Under the pieces are notes generated by a model. It made no database searches, was not told the DNA's origin, and saw only the letters and a list, made by a program, of their open reading frames with translations. DNA of 64,000 nt from UBA2589 sp038120095 (lineage in GTDB: Bacteria; Gemmatimonadota; Gemmatimonadetes; Longimicrobiales; Gaopeijiaceae), in NCBI GenBank assembly GCA_038120095.1, contig JAYOKZ010000010.1, positions 15,058-79,057 on the forward strand, given 5' to 3'. Below, in pieces: positions 1 through 8,754 of this stretch. How positions within the stretch are numbered: the first letter of the stretch is position 1; each line of letters begins with the position of its first letter. Made by a program: the position numbers and the translations under genes.

Positions 1-593
1 CGAGCCGACCGGGGATCGAGCCCTACCATGGGTTCGTCGACAACGATCAGCTCCGGCTGATGGATGAGCGCCGAGCTGATGAGGATCTTCTGTCGCATAC
101 CGTGCGAATAGCTCTCGATCAGCTCGTCCTTCCACGGGCTGAGGTGGAAGAGTTCGAGCAGGCGATCGGCTCTTGCCTCCACGTCTCCTCCCTCGCGACC
201 CCACAGCCCGGCCACGAAGCGCAGGAATTCCCCTCCTGAGAGCTTGTCGTAAAGATACGGTCGGTCGGGGATGTATCCGATCCGCGACTTCGCCTGTTCC
301 GGCTCCCTGTCGAGGTCATTCCCGCCCACCACGATGTCTCCGTCGGAGGGCCGGAGGATACCCGCCACCATGCGGATCGTCGTCGTCTTCCCGGCTCCAT
401 TCGGTCCGAGAAATCCAAAGATCTCTCCCCGGCGAACGGCGAGATCGATCCCCTTCACCGCCTCGAAGCTCCCATACTTTTTTCGAACGCCTCGAAGCTT
501 CAGCATCTCGTTCGTAGCCTCGCTCTGCCGGAGACCCTGAGGTTCGTTCGGTCGTTCCAGTCGATCGGAGGTCGAATCCGTTTCGGTCTTCAC
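1..593 (-). CDS. ABC transporter ATP-binding protein (ABC-2 type), 3' end cut by window edge
   Basis: The N-terminal 197 residues of an ABC ATPase are present. After about 28 linker residues comes the nucleotide-binding domain, with Walker A GPNGAGKTTT, a signature loop reading YSHGMRQK in place of LSGGQ (usual in ABC-2 exporters and gliding-type systems), and Walker B LIVVDEP followed by GLDP. I chose the GTG start at 593 because AGAGGAG lies 5 nt upstream and the GTGA overlaps the stop of the transglutaminase gene by 4 bp. An ATG at 506 is a weaker alternative. The ATPase would power an ABC-2 permease that should lie beyond the left edge. The substrate cannot be told from the sequence. Confidence 0.93.
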   Translation of the reverse strand, partial: MKTETDSTSDRLERPNEPQGLRQSEATNEMLKLRGVRKKYGSFEAVKGIDLAVRRGEIFGFLGPNGAGKTTTIRMVAGILRPSDGDIVVGGNDLDREPEQAKSRIGYIPDRPYLYDKLSGGEFLRFVAGLWGREGGDVEARADRLLELFHLSPWKDELIESYSHGMRQKILISSALIHQPELIVVDEPMVGLDPRSA

Positions 594-2149
594 GGTTGCT
601 CCTCTGCCATGATCCCGTCGAGTACCTCGATGTCGAGGCTCCCGATCAACCGGACGATCTCCACCTGCTGGGCCAGCCCACCGATGACGAAGCGTATGTG
701 GGAGGCGTCCGCGGGGTACTGCCCGAACGTCGGATCGACCGCGACCCACTCATCGAGCCAGACCTCGGGCCACGCGTGATAGAAGAACGCGCCGTTGACG
801 AAGACGAGCCCCACCGCAGTACGCGCCGGCAGGCCAAGCGCCCGCGCCATGGCGACGTACAGGACAGTATGCTCGTTGCAGTCCCCCTGCAGGGTCTCCA
901 GGACCTGGACAGCGTTGGGCACGGAAAAGGTGATTTCCTTCTCGAGCATGTTGTAGACGGCCGTGGTCAGCTGTCTCGCGACCTCCTTCGGGTCCTGAGA
1001 CCACTGCGTCCGACGGTTGGTGATCTGGCGCGCTCTTCGGATGATGCGCTCGTCATCGCTCTGAATGAGAGGTTCGGGTTCGAGCGACTCACGAAGGTCC
1101 ATGAACGCGTACGGCAGGCGGTAGCCCGGATCCACCTCATCCCAGCTTGCGCGGCGGATGATGAGCGTGTCACCCCGCAGGGACTGCCGCCCACCGTCGA
1201 GCTGAAAGCCTTCGAGATCGACCCCGGTCAGTCGAAATCGGAGCTCGTCGTGCTGTGTCACGTCGTCGAAGTCGACGTTGCTCTGAACCGCGGTGGAGAG
1301 AATGACATCGTCGTCGATCGGAGACCCCGATACCAGGCGGGAGTCTTCCTGAGCCTGCCGGGCAAGCTCGTACTCCGTCTTTTGCATGGCAAAGCCGAGC
1401 GCACTGGAGGCCTGGAGGATACGTCCGTCCTCATCCACCCAGCTCTCGACGCGAATTCCGCCGAACTCCTCGGCAATCTTCCACGCCGGCACAGGATCCT
1501 GTCGGGCCGATGCCCAGCGGCCATCCGCGCCAATCGCCGCCGAGTCGGTCACCAGAAGCGTGTCGTGGTCGAGAATGTGCACTTCCACGGTCCGGGTGCT
1601 CAGACTGGTCGGGTCGAAGACGGGCAGTCGCACGGTTTTCCCGACCTCGAGTCCCTCGCCCATCGCTACCCGAATCGGGACGACGTTGGACATGATCGGG
1701 GGCTGAGGAAGCCGAAACGAGAGATTCTGCTCGCTACCGGCCGACACGATGCGAACCTCCAGGGTCGTGTCCGGGAGCAGTTCTCCGCTTGCCTCGAAGC
1801 GGCCAACCTCACTGTCCAGCGTAAAGCTGAAATTCTCCATGACGAGCGATGGATCGAGCTTCACCCGCGTCCGGGCCACCGCAAATCCCGTCTGACCGAG
1901 AGCCGGAAGCTCCAGGTTCATCAGGTCTTCCAGTTGGAATCCGTCGGGAACGGTGTCGAGCCGAGAGGTCGCCTGCCCCACGGTTCGATCGTTCATCGTC
2001 AGGGTGTAGAAGTTGATGCCCGGTGCGAGCGTCAGCGCCGCCTCAGCGAGCCGAATCAACTCGGGCTGGAAGTATTCGTCGCGGGCTTTCCACCCGACCA
2101 TGGCGATCCAGACCACCACGATCATCGTCCCGATTATCCGCTTTCGCAT
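590..2149 (-). CDS. Membrane-anchored transglutaminase-like (cysteine protease fold) protein
   Basis: This 519-residue protein has one N-terminal membrane segment (residues ~5-20), then a ~380-residue beta-rich extracytoplasmic region. The C-terminal transglutaminase-like domain carries the catalytic triad C424 (GDCNEH), H458 (FYHAW) and D472 (VDPTF). The fold is typical of bacterial papain-like peptidases and transamidases such as the TgpA/YebA families. It overlaps the downstream ABC ATPase by 4 bp, which suggests coupled translation and a shared envelope role. The substrate is unknown. The catalytic domain is firmly recognised; the N-terminal half matches nothing I know. Confidence 0.88.
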   Translation of the reverse strand: MRKRIIGTMIVVVWIAMVGWKARDEYFQPELIRLAEAALTLAPGINFYTLTMNDRTVGQATSRLDTVPDGFQLEDLMNLELPALGQTGFAVARTRVKLDPSLVMENFSFTLDSEVGRFEASGELLPDTTLEVRIVSAGSEQNLSFRLPQPPIMSNVVPIRVAMGEGLEVGKTVRLPVFDPTSLSTRTVEVHILDHDTLLVTDSAAIGADGRWASARQDPVPAWKIAEEFGGIRVESWVDEDGRILQASSALGFAMQKTEYELARQAQEDSRLVSGSPIDDDVILSTAVQSNVDFDDVTQHDELRFRLTGVDLEGFQLDGGRQSLRGDTLIIRRASWDEVDPGYRLPYAFMDLRESLEPEPLIQSDDERIIRRARQITNRRTQWSQDPKEVARQLTTAVYNMLEKEITFSVPNAVQVLETLQGDCNEHTVLYVAMARALGLPARTAVGLVFVNGAFFYHAWPEVWLDEWVAVDPTFGQYPADASHIRFVIGGLAQQVEIVRLIGSLDIEVLDGIMAEEQP

Positions 2150-2238
2150 GAGCGTTCGTCCGTTGAGATCGCGCCCGTGCGGCTACGATACGCCGTGGGT
2201 ACGGCAGACCTCGCGCCATGTTCCCACGTACCTCATGG

Positions 2239-2751
2239 CTACCCCCGCCTCTCGTCAGCCAGTTCCTGAACCATTCTGGAGAACACCTCTTCTTCGTAGG
2301 GAGACGGCACGACCACCGTGATCTCGATTGGTTCGCCTTCGTCCAGATGCTGGAAGAGAATCTCACACAATGACCGAGCCGCGTCCTCGGGCTCGGTCAT
2401 TCCCGCCCCGAGGCCCAGAGGAGGTAGGGCGAGGGAGGTCAGACCCATGTCCGACGCACGGCGCAGCCCGTTCTGAACGGCCTTCCTGACCGAAAAGGAC
2501 GACTGTGCTTCGTCCGCAGAGCTCACGACGACGTGGATCAGGAAGTCGCAGGGGAGGTTCCCCGCGGGCGTCATGACCGCACCCCCGACAGGCAAGGGAC
2601 CCACCCGGGAGAGTTTCTGCTCGACGCGTTCGCCCGCCGCCGCCGCCAGATCTCTGGATGCGTGGCTTACCGGTGAGAAATCCGACTGCACCGGGCGCAT
2701 GACACCCTCGACCGTCTGGTCGGACAGCTTCCCTACACGAACGCGGATCAT
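2239..2751 (-). CDS. Macro-domain (ADP-ribose-binding) protein
   Basis: This 170-residue single-domain protein has macro-domain features: a glycine-rich start of the ligand loop (VGGAVMTPAGNLPC), a following strand (FLIHVVV), and the second phosphate loop (PPLGLGAGM). Macro domains bind ADP-ribose or hydrolyse O-acetyl-ADP-ribose or ADP-ribosyl-glutamate. The NAA and catalytic Asp of the MacroD class are not evident, so binding without hydrolysis is possible. Its start overlaps the end of the upstream TPR gene by 4 bp (ATGA). A gap of 89 bp separates it from the transglutaminase gene. No ADP-ribosyltransferase is encoded nearby, so its physiological target is unknown. Confidence 0.8.
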   Translation of the reverse strand: MIRVRVGKLSDQTVEGVMRPVQSDFSPVSHASRDLAAAAGERVEQKLSRVGPLPVGGAVMTPAGNLPCDFLIHVVVSSADEAQSSFSVRKAVQNGLRRASDMGLTSLALPPLGLGAGMTEPEDAARSLCEILFQHLDEGEPIEITVVVPSPYEEEVFSRMVQELADERRG

Positions 2752-3620
2752 GATGGCTGCAGGTCCCGCGCTTTGCGATACATCTCGGCGGCCTCGGCCG
2801 GGCGCCCCTCCCGATCGTACAGGTGGCCCAGTGTATAGAAAGGACGCGCATCATCGGGGAGCAGTTCAGCGGCCCTCAACATGAGCTGGGACGCCTCGAC
2901 GAAGTGGTCCGTTCGATTCAGTGCCTCGGCCCGATAGTAAAACGCCTCCCCGTTCTCCGGATCACGTTCGCAAACCCAGCGAAGCTCCACTTCGGCCTGA
3001 GGATACAGGCCCCGTCGGAAGGAAAGGGTCGCCTGGGCGAGCCGTGCCGCCACATCATCCGGAGAGATCCGCAGTGCCTGCGTGATCAAGGCGTCCGCCG
3101 CGTCGAATCGGGCCAACTTCGTCAGGGCACTCGCCAGATTGGTCAGGACCTCTACGTTCTCCGGCTCCAGCTCTCGTGCAGCCTCCAGATGCTCGACCGC
3201 CCGGTCGTGCCGACCGAGCTCATCGAAGAGAATTCCGAGGTTGTTGTGTGCTCTCAGATTGTTCGGGTTCTGCGCCAGAATCTGCAGAAACTCCTCGATC
3301 GCCTCTTCGATACGACCGGACTGAACGAGGTCGCGGGCCCTCGACAGCTGATTGCCCTGAGGACGCGGTGCTTCAGGGAGACTTTCGACACGATCCGCGT
3401 CACCGTGAACGACCTTGCCTCCCACCTCCGCTTCTGCTTCAACCGGTGACTCCGGCTGCACTTGCGGCGCTTCGACCGAGGGCTTCGGCTCATCGCCGCC
3501 GGCGACTCCGGCCTCATCGACCTGCCCGGAGGCCTCGCTGGTCAGCTCCGGCAGCAACTCGACCTGAGACGCATCGGTAGCCGCTTTCCTGCTTCGCTTC
3601 TTCCGGCGTCTCGCCATCAT
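2748..3620 (-). CDS. TPR-repeat protein with low-complexity basic/acidic N-terminus
   Basis: The 290-residue protein starts with a very basic stretch (ARRRKKRSRK), followed by an acidic Glu/Pro/Ala-rich disordered region to about residue 95. Five or six tetratricopeptide repeats follow, with the usual pattern (NNLRAHNNLGILFDELGR, ALTKLARFDAADALI, FYTLGHLYDREGR). No enzyme motif is seen; the role should be protein-protein scaffolding. There are two adjacent Met codons, and the first overlaps the cutA stop by 4 bp. It sits between cutA and the macro-domain gene in the same tightly spaced transcription unit. Confidence 0.8.
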   Translation of the reverse strand: MMARRRKKRSRKAATDASQVELLPELTSEASGQVDEAGVAGGDEPKPSVEAPQVQPESPVEAEAEVGGKVVHGDADRVESLPEAPRPQGNQLSRARDLVQSGRIEEAIEEFLQILAQNPNNLRAHNNLGILFDELGRHDRAVEHLEAARELEPENVEVLTNLASALTKLARFDAADALITQALRISPDDVAARLAQATLSFRRGLYPQAEVELRWVCERDPENGEAFYYRAEALNRTDHFVEASQLMLRAAELLPDDARPFYTLGHLYDREGRPAEAAEMYRKARDLQPS

Positions 3621-3955
3621 CCCGTCACCTGAGCCGTGATCCAGTCGAGGTACGGCCGGTGACCGCTCGCAACGGGCAGCACCAGGATCTCAGGTACGTC
3701 GTAGGGGTGCAGATCGTGGACGCGCGATTGAACCAGCTCAACCCGCTCGGCAGAGCTCTTCATGACGACCAGGACCTCCCCTTCGTCCCTGATTTCTCCA
3801 TTCCATCGATAGATGGACCGAACGCCCGGAACGAGGTTCGCGCACGCAATCATCCGCTCGTCCACGAGGCGCCTGGCGAGCGTTTCCGCAGATTGGTCGT
3901 TCGGCATGGTCGTCAGCAGGACCACCGCAGCCAGCTCGCTGGTGTCGGCCATCAA
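3617..3955 (-). CDS. cutA: Divalent-cation tolerance protein CutA
   Basis: This 112-residue protein matches CutA1 along its whole length. The beta-alpha-beta core has the conserved segments VLLTTMPN, ACANLVPGVRSIYRWNGEI and EVLVVMKS, ending with HPYDVPEIL, the family signature near the trimer interface. Usual family length is 100-115 residues. CutA is a soluble trimeric PII-like protein linked to copper and other divalent-metal tolerance; its molecular mechanism is not settled. The start lies 2 nt after the acyl-CoA synthetase stop and its end overlaps the TPR gene, so it is co-transcribed with them. Confidence 0.95.
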   Translation of the reverse strand: MMADTSELAAVVLLTTMPNDQSAETLARRLVDERMIACANLVPGVRSIYRWNGEIRDEGEVLVVMKSSAERVELVQSRVHDLHPYDVPEILVLPVASGHRPYLDWITAQVTG

Positions 3956-3957
3956 AG

Positions 3958-5811
3958 TCAGCCGGCGGTCGCGTCCGCCGCTTCGTCTTCGTAGAGCGCG
4001 TTGATCACGTCCCCGAGGCGGTCGCGCAACTCGCGCCGCTTCACCTTGAGCGTCGGGGTCATGAGGCCATTCTCAACAGTGAACTCCTCCGCGAGGAGGG
4101 CGAGCTTCTTGGGCCGTTCGTACGAGGCGAGGTCGTTGAGCATCGCGAACAACTCCTTTTGCACCCCGGAGACCACATCCGGGTGCACGACGAGCTCCTC
4201 CACCGAGCCGACCTGGATTCCCCGATCATCCGCCCACTGGCGGAGTGCATCGAATGCGGGCACCACGAGCAGCGAACAGTATCGGCGGCGATCTCCCACC
4301 AGCACTGCCTGTTCCACAAGACCATGTGTCTTCAGGAGATTCTCGATCGGCTGCGGCGCCACGTTTTTCCCGCCCGCCGTGACGATGAGATCTTTCTTGC
4401 GATCGGTAATCGCGAGGTACCCGTCCGCATCGATCTCTCCAATGTCTCCCGTGGCAAACCATCCGTCATCGAAGAGCACCTCGGCAGTGGCCTCGGGCTT
4501 GTTGTAGTACCCCTTCATGACCTGGGCACCCCGGATAAGGATTTCTCCGTCCTCGGCGATGCGGACCTCCGTGCCGGGCACGGGGTGACCGACCGTACCG
4601 ATTCGGAAGAAGTCCTCCCGGTTGGCGTTGGTGACGGGACTCGTCTCCGTGAGTCCGTATCCCTCGAGGATTGTGAGCCCGATCGAATAGAAGAACCGGT
4701 TCAAAGCCGGGGCCAGAGGCCCACCTCCACTGACAAAGAACCGCATACGCCCACCGACTGCGGCCTTCACCTTCGAGAAGACGAGCTTGTCGGCAAGCCC
4801 ATACTTGAGCGCCAGAAGACCAGAGGGTTGGGATCCGGCCAGCCGCAGTTCTGCCGCCTGATCAGCAACGGCCGCTGCCCAGTCGATCAACTTCTTCTTC
4901 GGTCCTCGTGCGGACATGACCCCGTTGTAGATCTTTTCATAGATCCGCGGGACGGAGACGACGACGGTCGGAGCCACCTCCTTCAAATCGACGATCAGCG
5001 TGTCGAGCGACCGGGGGTACGCGATGGTGACGCCGACCCAGAAAAACAGGTAGTCGGCCATTCGCTGAAGGATGTGCGACAACGGCAGGAAGCTGATGGT
5101 GTTGTCCGAGCTGCGGATGTCGAGGTGCATCTCGGTGGCGCGGACATTCGAGGCGACGTTGTTGTGCGTGAGCATCACGCCCTTCGGGGCTCCCGTCGTT
5201 CCTGACGTGTACAGCACCGTCGCCACATCGTCCGGCTGTGCCCGGAGGGCCTCCTCGCGGAAGCGCGCTCGATCCTCCGGCCCATCGACGGCGCCACTGC
5301 GTGAGAGAAAATCTCCCCACGCGATGGCGTCAGTCCCCGACCCGGGATCGAAGCTGACCACCAGAATGTCCTGCGCGCATCCCGCCGAGGCTTCGAGCGC
5401 CTTTCCCGCCAGTTCGGGCGTAGAGGCGAATACGATCTTCGCACCAGAATCCGCGAGCACATACTGAACCTGGGGCGCCGTCAGCGTCGGATACACGGGC
5501 ACGACCCACGCACCCGTGCAGAGGGAGGCGTAATCGACCATGGCCCATTCGGGACGGTTTTCGGACAGGATCGCAACACGATCACCGCGATCGACACCCG
5601 ACGCCCGGAGCGCCTGACCAACCCGCATGACGTCACGCAGCACGTCGCCGTAGCTGATGTCCACGATCCGATCCGCAGCCTCGAACCTCTGAAGGGCCGG
5701 CTCACCCTCAAATCGATCGATCGCCTCGAAGAAGAGACCGGTCAGCGTCGAAACCGGTACGTCTGTGTCGTTCGCGCAGTAGTCCGGGGTCGTAGCCACA
5801 GTCCGACTCAC
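3958..5811 (-). CDS. Long-chain acyl-CoA synthetase (AMP-forming)
   Basis: This 617-residue member of the ANL superfamily has the AMP-binding P-loop at about residue 200 (LYTSGTTGAPKGVMLTH), the A5 motif GYGLTETSP, the hinge region GWFATGD and the catalytic region near DRKKDLIVTAGGKNV. The GGKNV reading is typical of the long-chain (FadD15/Faa-like) group. It activates long-chain fatty acids to acyl-CoA for lipid synthesis or beta-oxidation. The ATG at 5811 overlaps the end of the OsmC gene by 4 bp. Substrate chain length is inferred from the subfamily only. Confidence 0.93.
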   Translation of the reverse strand: MSRTVATTPDYCANDTDVPVSTLTGLFFEAIDRFEGEPALQRFEAADRIVDISYGDVLRDVMRVGQALRASGVDRGDRVAILSENRPEWAMVDYASLCTGAWVVPVYPTLTAPQVQYVLADSGAKIVFASTPELAGKALEASAGCAQDILVVSFDPGSGTDAIAWGDFLSRSGAVDGPEDRARFREEALRAQPDDVATVLYTSGTTGAPKGVMLTHNNVASNVRATEMHLDIRSSDNTISFLPLSHILQRMADYLFFWVGVTIAYPRSLDTLIVDLKEVAPTVVVSVPRIYEKIYNGVMSARGPKKKLIDWAAAVADQAAELRLAGSQPSGLLALKYGLADKLVFSKVKAAVGGRMRFFVSGGGPLAPALNRFFYSIGLTILEGYGLTETSPVTNANREDFFRIGTVGHPVPGTEVRIAEDGEILIRGAQVMKGYYNKPEATAEVLFDDGWFATGDIGEIDADGYLAITDRKKDLIVTAGGKNVAPQPIENLLKTHGLVEQAVLVGDRRRYCSLLVVPAFDALRQWADDRGIQVGSVEELVVHPDVVSGVQKELFAMLNDLASYERPKKLALLAEEFTVENGLMTPTLKVKRRELRDRLGDVINALYEDEAADATAG

Positions 5812-6224
5812 ACTCGTTCGCTGCGGATGGTCAGATCGATGTTCGGGTCAAGCGTGTGCAGAACCGAGCAGTACTTGTCCTTCGAGAGTGCAATGGCATG
5901 ATCGACCCTCTGCTGCTCGTCTTCGGACGGCCCGCTGATCCGGTACACGAGTTCCATCGATTCATATCGCTGAGGAGGGTCGTCGGCCCGAACGCCGACC
6001 GCCTCGATTTCGAGGTCATCGACCGGCACTCGTCCCTTTTCGAGAATCATCAGAACGTCGATCGCCATGCACGCGCCCACGGACATCAACAAGAGATGCA
6101 TCGGCGCCGGTCCCTCGACACCGCCTCCATCCACCCCGATCTCTGCACCGCCATCCGGTCCACCACGAAACGCCATCCCTTGACCAGTCCACCGCAGGCG
6201 AGCCTGCCGAACATTACCCGACAT
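5808..6224 (-). CDS. OsmC/Ohr family peroxiredoxin-like protein
   Basis: This 138-residue protein is of the OsmC family, which uses two Cys to reduce organic hydroperoxides. Both redox cysteines are visible: one in SVGACMAID around residue 53 and the second in DKYCSVLHTL around residue 117. The order (GAC on the central helix, C near the C-terminal third) fits the YhfA-like OsmC branch rather than Ohr. The start overlaps the TPR gene stop by 11 bp and the end overlaps the acyl-CoA synthetase start. It is likely cytoplasmic; a link to lipid hydroperoxides is suggested only by its neighbour. Confidence 0.9.
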   Translation of the reverse strand: MSGNVRQARLRWTGQGMAFRGGPDGGAEIGVDGGGVEGPAPMHLLLMSVGACMAIDVLMILEKGRVPVDDLEIEAVGVRADDPPQRYESMELVYRISGPSEDEQQRVDHAIALSKDKYCSVLHTLDPNIDLTIRSERV

Positions 6225-6675
6225 CGCGATCGTCCTCGTGCATGGTCATCATGGGTTCTGAGGGAGGACCCCCTCGTAGATGGGCCAGAGTCGTCCGGGC
6301 ATGCTCGACATGTGTGCTCGCCGCCTCGTCCCTCGGGGCATGCCTCAGAAACGACTCCAGGTGAGGGATGGCGTCCTCCGGGCGGTCTCCGCGGAGCTTG
6401 ATGAACGCAAGTCCGTAATGAGCACCCGACGACGTCTGATCCTTCTGGAGAACATGGCGATACGTCTTCGCTGCCTCGTCGATCATCCCGATCCTCGTGT
6501 AACAGATGGCGATCTGTTGAAGAACGATCGGGTCCCCCGGGGCCGCCTTGAGGGCCAACCGGAAGGACGTGAGCGCTTCGTGGAATTTTCCGTCCTCGAG
6601 GAGGCCAACGCCCTCGTCATAATAGTCGACGCGCTGATCGCCGTCGCTCCCGAGGAGCTTCTTCCAGAAGGCCAT
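6214..6675 (-). CDS. Small TPR protein
   Basis: This 153-residue protein begins MAFWKKLLG and carries three to four TPR units (YYDEGVGLLEDGKFHEAL, AICYTRIGMIDEAAKTYR, HYGLAFIKLRGDRPEDAI). The reading frame is open for another 44 codons upstream, but those residues are not TPR-like and run towards the preceding gene. The ATG at 6675 gives a clean domain start. It is soluble, with no signal peptide, and is likely an adaptor. It lies 103 bp after the zinc-ribbon gene and overlaps the OsmC start. Confidence 0.78.
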   Translation of the reverse strand: MAFWKKLLGSDGDQRVDYYDEGVGLLEDGKFHEALTSFRLALKAAPGDPIVLQQIAICYTRIGMIDEAAKTYRHVLQKDQTSSGAHYGLAFIKLRGDRPEDAIPHLESFLRHAPRDEAASTHVEHARTTLAHLRGGPPSEPMMTMHEDDRDVG

Positions 6676-6778
6676 TCGTGATGGGTCAGAGACTCGTGGC
6701 CGACGCCGAAGTTGCCCTGCGACGCCGATTTTCCCGAGAAACGGCAAGGTAGAGAGGCTGCAGGTCCGGGCGCAACGC

Positions 6779-7408
6779 TCAGCCCCTCGCAGCGACCATG
6801 ATTCCATCCTGCGAGGCCAGCACCGAAAGGCCCGCCTCCTCGATCACCGAGGGCGATCCCGCTTCGGCGTTCAGTACCACCACCCGCCCCTTCGAAGCCG
6901 TGCATCGGCACGCCTCGAAGAGCATCGCAGAACCTGCTCCACCGTCGACGACGGCACCGCGAAGGCTCCGATCGAACAACGGGAGACCCGGAGCGGCCGC
7001 GATCCGCGAGACCCCGTCGTGACCCTGCCACGACCTCGCGTCCGGGTCTACGGCGATGACCATGAGATCCTGAACCGACTCGGCAACCGGGCCGGCGTAC
7101 GGGGCCGCCGCCCCCAGAGCCGCTACGACACCGGGACCGCGGACGATTCCGAGCAAAGCGACGACCCTGTCCACATCCTCCGGTTCAGGTCGAGCACCCG
7201 ATCCCGCGCGCCCGTCCGGAAGGGGTCCACGCGGTGGCGCCCGCAGATCGGCGAACCCACTGCTGATTTCGAACGAGTCCCGACAATTCGGGCACCCGAG
7301 CACCCCCGATCGCACACGACGATCGACGAGGTGGTCCGCCCTCAGAATGAGCCCGAAGGTGGGCCCACAGCGAGGACAGCTCAGCCGATCAGTAAGAAGG
7401 AAATGCAT
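6779..7408 (-). CDS. Trm112-like zinc-ribbon protein with degenerate methyltransferase-like C-terminus
   Basis: The 209-residue product begins with a four-cysteine zinc ribbon (CPRC at 11-14, CPNC at 39-42) like Trm112/YbaR or the N-terminus of RlmA-type methyltransferases. The remaining ~150 residues have alternating hydrophobic strands (VVAALGAAAP, LMVIAVDPD, LRGAVVDGG, GRVVVLNAE) as in a Rossmann-like SAM methyltransferase, but no clear GxGxG SAM loop. It may be an inactive methyltransferase or a partner subunit. It starts 8 bp after the SDR stop, in the pterin operon. Specific function is unknown. Confidence 0.65.
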   Translation of the reverse strand: MHFLLTDRLSCPRCGPTFGLILRADHLVDRRVRSGVLGCPNCRDSFEISSGFADLRAPPRGPLPDGRAGSGARPEPEDVDRVVALLGIVRGPGVVAALGAAAPYAGPVAESVQDLMVIAVDPDARSWQGHDGVSRIAAAPGLPLFDRSLRGAVVDGGAGSAMLFEACRCTASKGRVVVLNAEAGSPSVIEEAGLSVLASQDGIMVAARG

Positions 7409-7416
7409 GCACCCTG

Positions 7417-8136
7417 TCAGCCACGCTCCAGGGCAAGGTGTGGCACCGAGACCCCCTCAGGCCGCAGCGCCACGAACATGATCGCGTCGGCAACCTGCTG
7501 GGGCGTCATCATGTCGGCGCGATCCGGAAGATTGGGATCCGAGTCGGGGTCCAGATCGTCCCACAGGGCCGTGTCGGTCGCGGCGGGCTCGATCAGGGAT
7601 GCCCGAACCCCGGTCCCACGAAGTTCCTCGAGGAGTACCTCGTGAAATCCCCGAAGCCCGAACTTCGATGCGGCGTACGCGCCGTTGCCCGGGAACGCCT
7701 TACGCCCGGCGACGGATCCGACGTTCACGATGAGGCCCGAGCCGCGAGCAAGCATCCCCGGCAAGACCGCCCGGGTCACGAGAAACGGGGCGCGAAGGTT
7801 GATCGAGACGTGTGCGTCGAATGAAGAGACCGATTCACTCGCACACGCCTCCATTCCAAAAACTCCGGCGGCATTGACCACGATGTCGGGAACTCCCCCA
7901 CGGGATTCCGCGGCTTCGTCCAGAGCGGCCCACAGCGATGTATCGTCGGCCAGGTCGACGACGAGCGGAGACGCCCCGCACTCGCGCTCGAGTTCGAGCA
8001 GCGCATCCAGACTCCGCGCCAACGCCCACACACGCGCCCCCCTGGACGTGAGTGCGACTGCCGTCGCCCGACCAATCCCCCGGCTTGCGCCGGTAACCAG
8101 GCAGTTCAGGCCCGCGAGGCTCGGACGTTCCGTCAT
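7417..8136 (-). CDS. SDR-family oxidoreductase, sepiapterin-reductase-like candidate
   Basis: This 239-residue classical short-chain dehydrogenase has the cofactor loop TGASRGIG near the N-terminus, the NAAG motif, catalytic Ser in VNVGSVAGR, and YAASK as the YxxxK motif. Arg residues after the second strand favour NADP(H). The ATG at 8136 overlaps the end of folE; the open frame upstream lies inside folE and is not SDR-like. Because it directly follows PTPS and folE, I infer it supplies the carbonyl reductions of a tetrahydropterin pathway, as sepiapterin reductase does. From sequence alone it is only an SDR. Confidence 0.82.
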   Translation of the reverse strand: MTERPSLAGLNCLVTGASRGIGRATAVALTSRGARVWALARSLDALLELERECGASPLVVDLADDTSLWAALDEAAESRGGVPDIVVNAAGVFGMEACASESVSSFDAHVSINLRAPFLVTRAVLPGMLARGSGLIVNVGSVAGRKAFPGNGAYAASKFGLRGFHEVLLEELRGTGVRASLIEPAATDTALWDDLDPDSDPNLPDRADMMTPQQVADAIMFVALRPEGVSVPHLALERG

Positions 8137-8750
8137 CCGAGCGGAGGATGTGCGCTGGTCACCAGCCTCATGAACTCGTCTCGGGTTCGGTGATCCTCGA
8201 GGAAGATCCCACGCATCGCCGACGTGAGTGTCTTGGAGTTCTGCTTCTGAACACCCCGCATCATCATGCACAGATGATACGCCTCGATCACCACCGCCAC
8301 GCCCTGCGGGTGGGTGGTTTCCCAGACCGCCTGTGCAACCTGCTCCGTCAGGCGCTCCTGAACCTGGAATCGCCGCGCATAGACCTCGACCAGGCGGGCG
8401 ACCTTGGAGAGCCCCATGACGTTGCCGTTCGGGATGTATGCGACATGCGCCTTCCCGAAAAACGGCAACATGTGATGCTCGCAGAGCGAGTAGATCTCGA
8501 TGTCCTTCACGAGGACCATACTCTGGTGGTTCTCGGAGAAGATCGCGTCACCCACCACTGCCTCGGGAGATTCGGTGTAACCCTTGGTAAGAAACGCCAT
8601 CGCTTTCGCCACCCGCTCCGGCGTCTTCATCATGCCCTCGCGCTCGGGCGAGTCTCCACATCGGCGGATCATCTCCGCGACGAGGTCCTCGAAGTCCACC
8701 CCGGAAAGATCGGCTCCACTCCCCAGCATCGTATCGTTCATCTCGGTCAT
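8133..8750 (-). CDS. folE: GTP cyclohydrolase I
   Basis: The 205-residue enzyme converts GTP to 7,8-dihydroneopterin triphosphate, the first step of folate and biopterin synthesis. The zinc ligands are C90 and H93 (SLCEHHMLPF) and C161 (YHLCMMMRGV). Other signatures are KTPERVAKA, GLSKVARLVE and RRFQVQERLT. The start at 8750 lies 4 bp after the PTPS stop; the longer open frame upstream runs through PTPS and is not FolE-like. With PTPS upstream and an SDR overlapping downstream, the product is probably channelled to a reduced biopterin-like cofactor. Confidence 0.96.
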   Translation of the reverse strand: MTEMNDTMLGSGADLSGVDFEDLVAEMIRRCGDSPEREGMMKTPERVAKAMAFLTKGYTESPEAVVGDAIFSENHQSMVLVKDIEIYSLCEHHMLPFFGKAHVAYIPNGNVMGLSKVARLVEVYARRFQVQERLTEQVAQAVWETTHPQGVAVVIEAYHLCMMMRGVQKQNSKTLTSAMRGIFLEDHRTRDEFMRLVTSAHPPLG

Positions 8751-8754
8751 GTCG

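Noticed and set aside
596..2269. Long open frame (557 codons) antisense to the transglutaminase gene
   Set aside because: His/Arg/Pro-rich, no recognisable segments, and the opposite strand encodes a complete catalytic domain.
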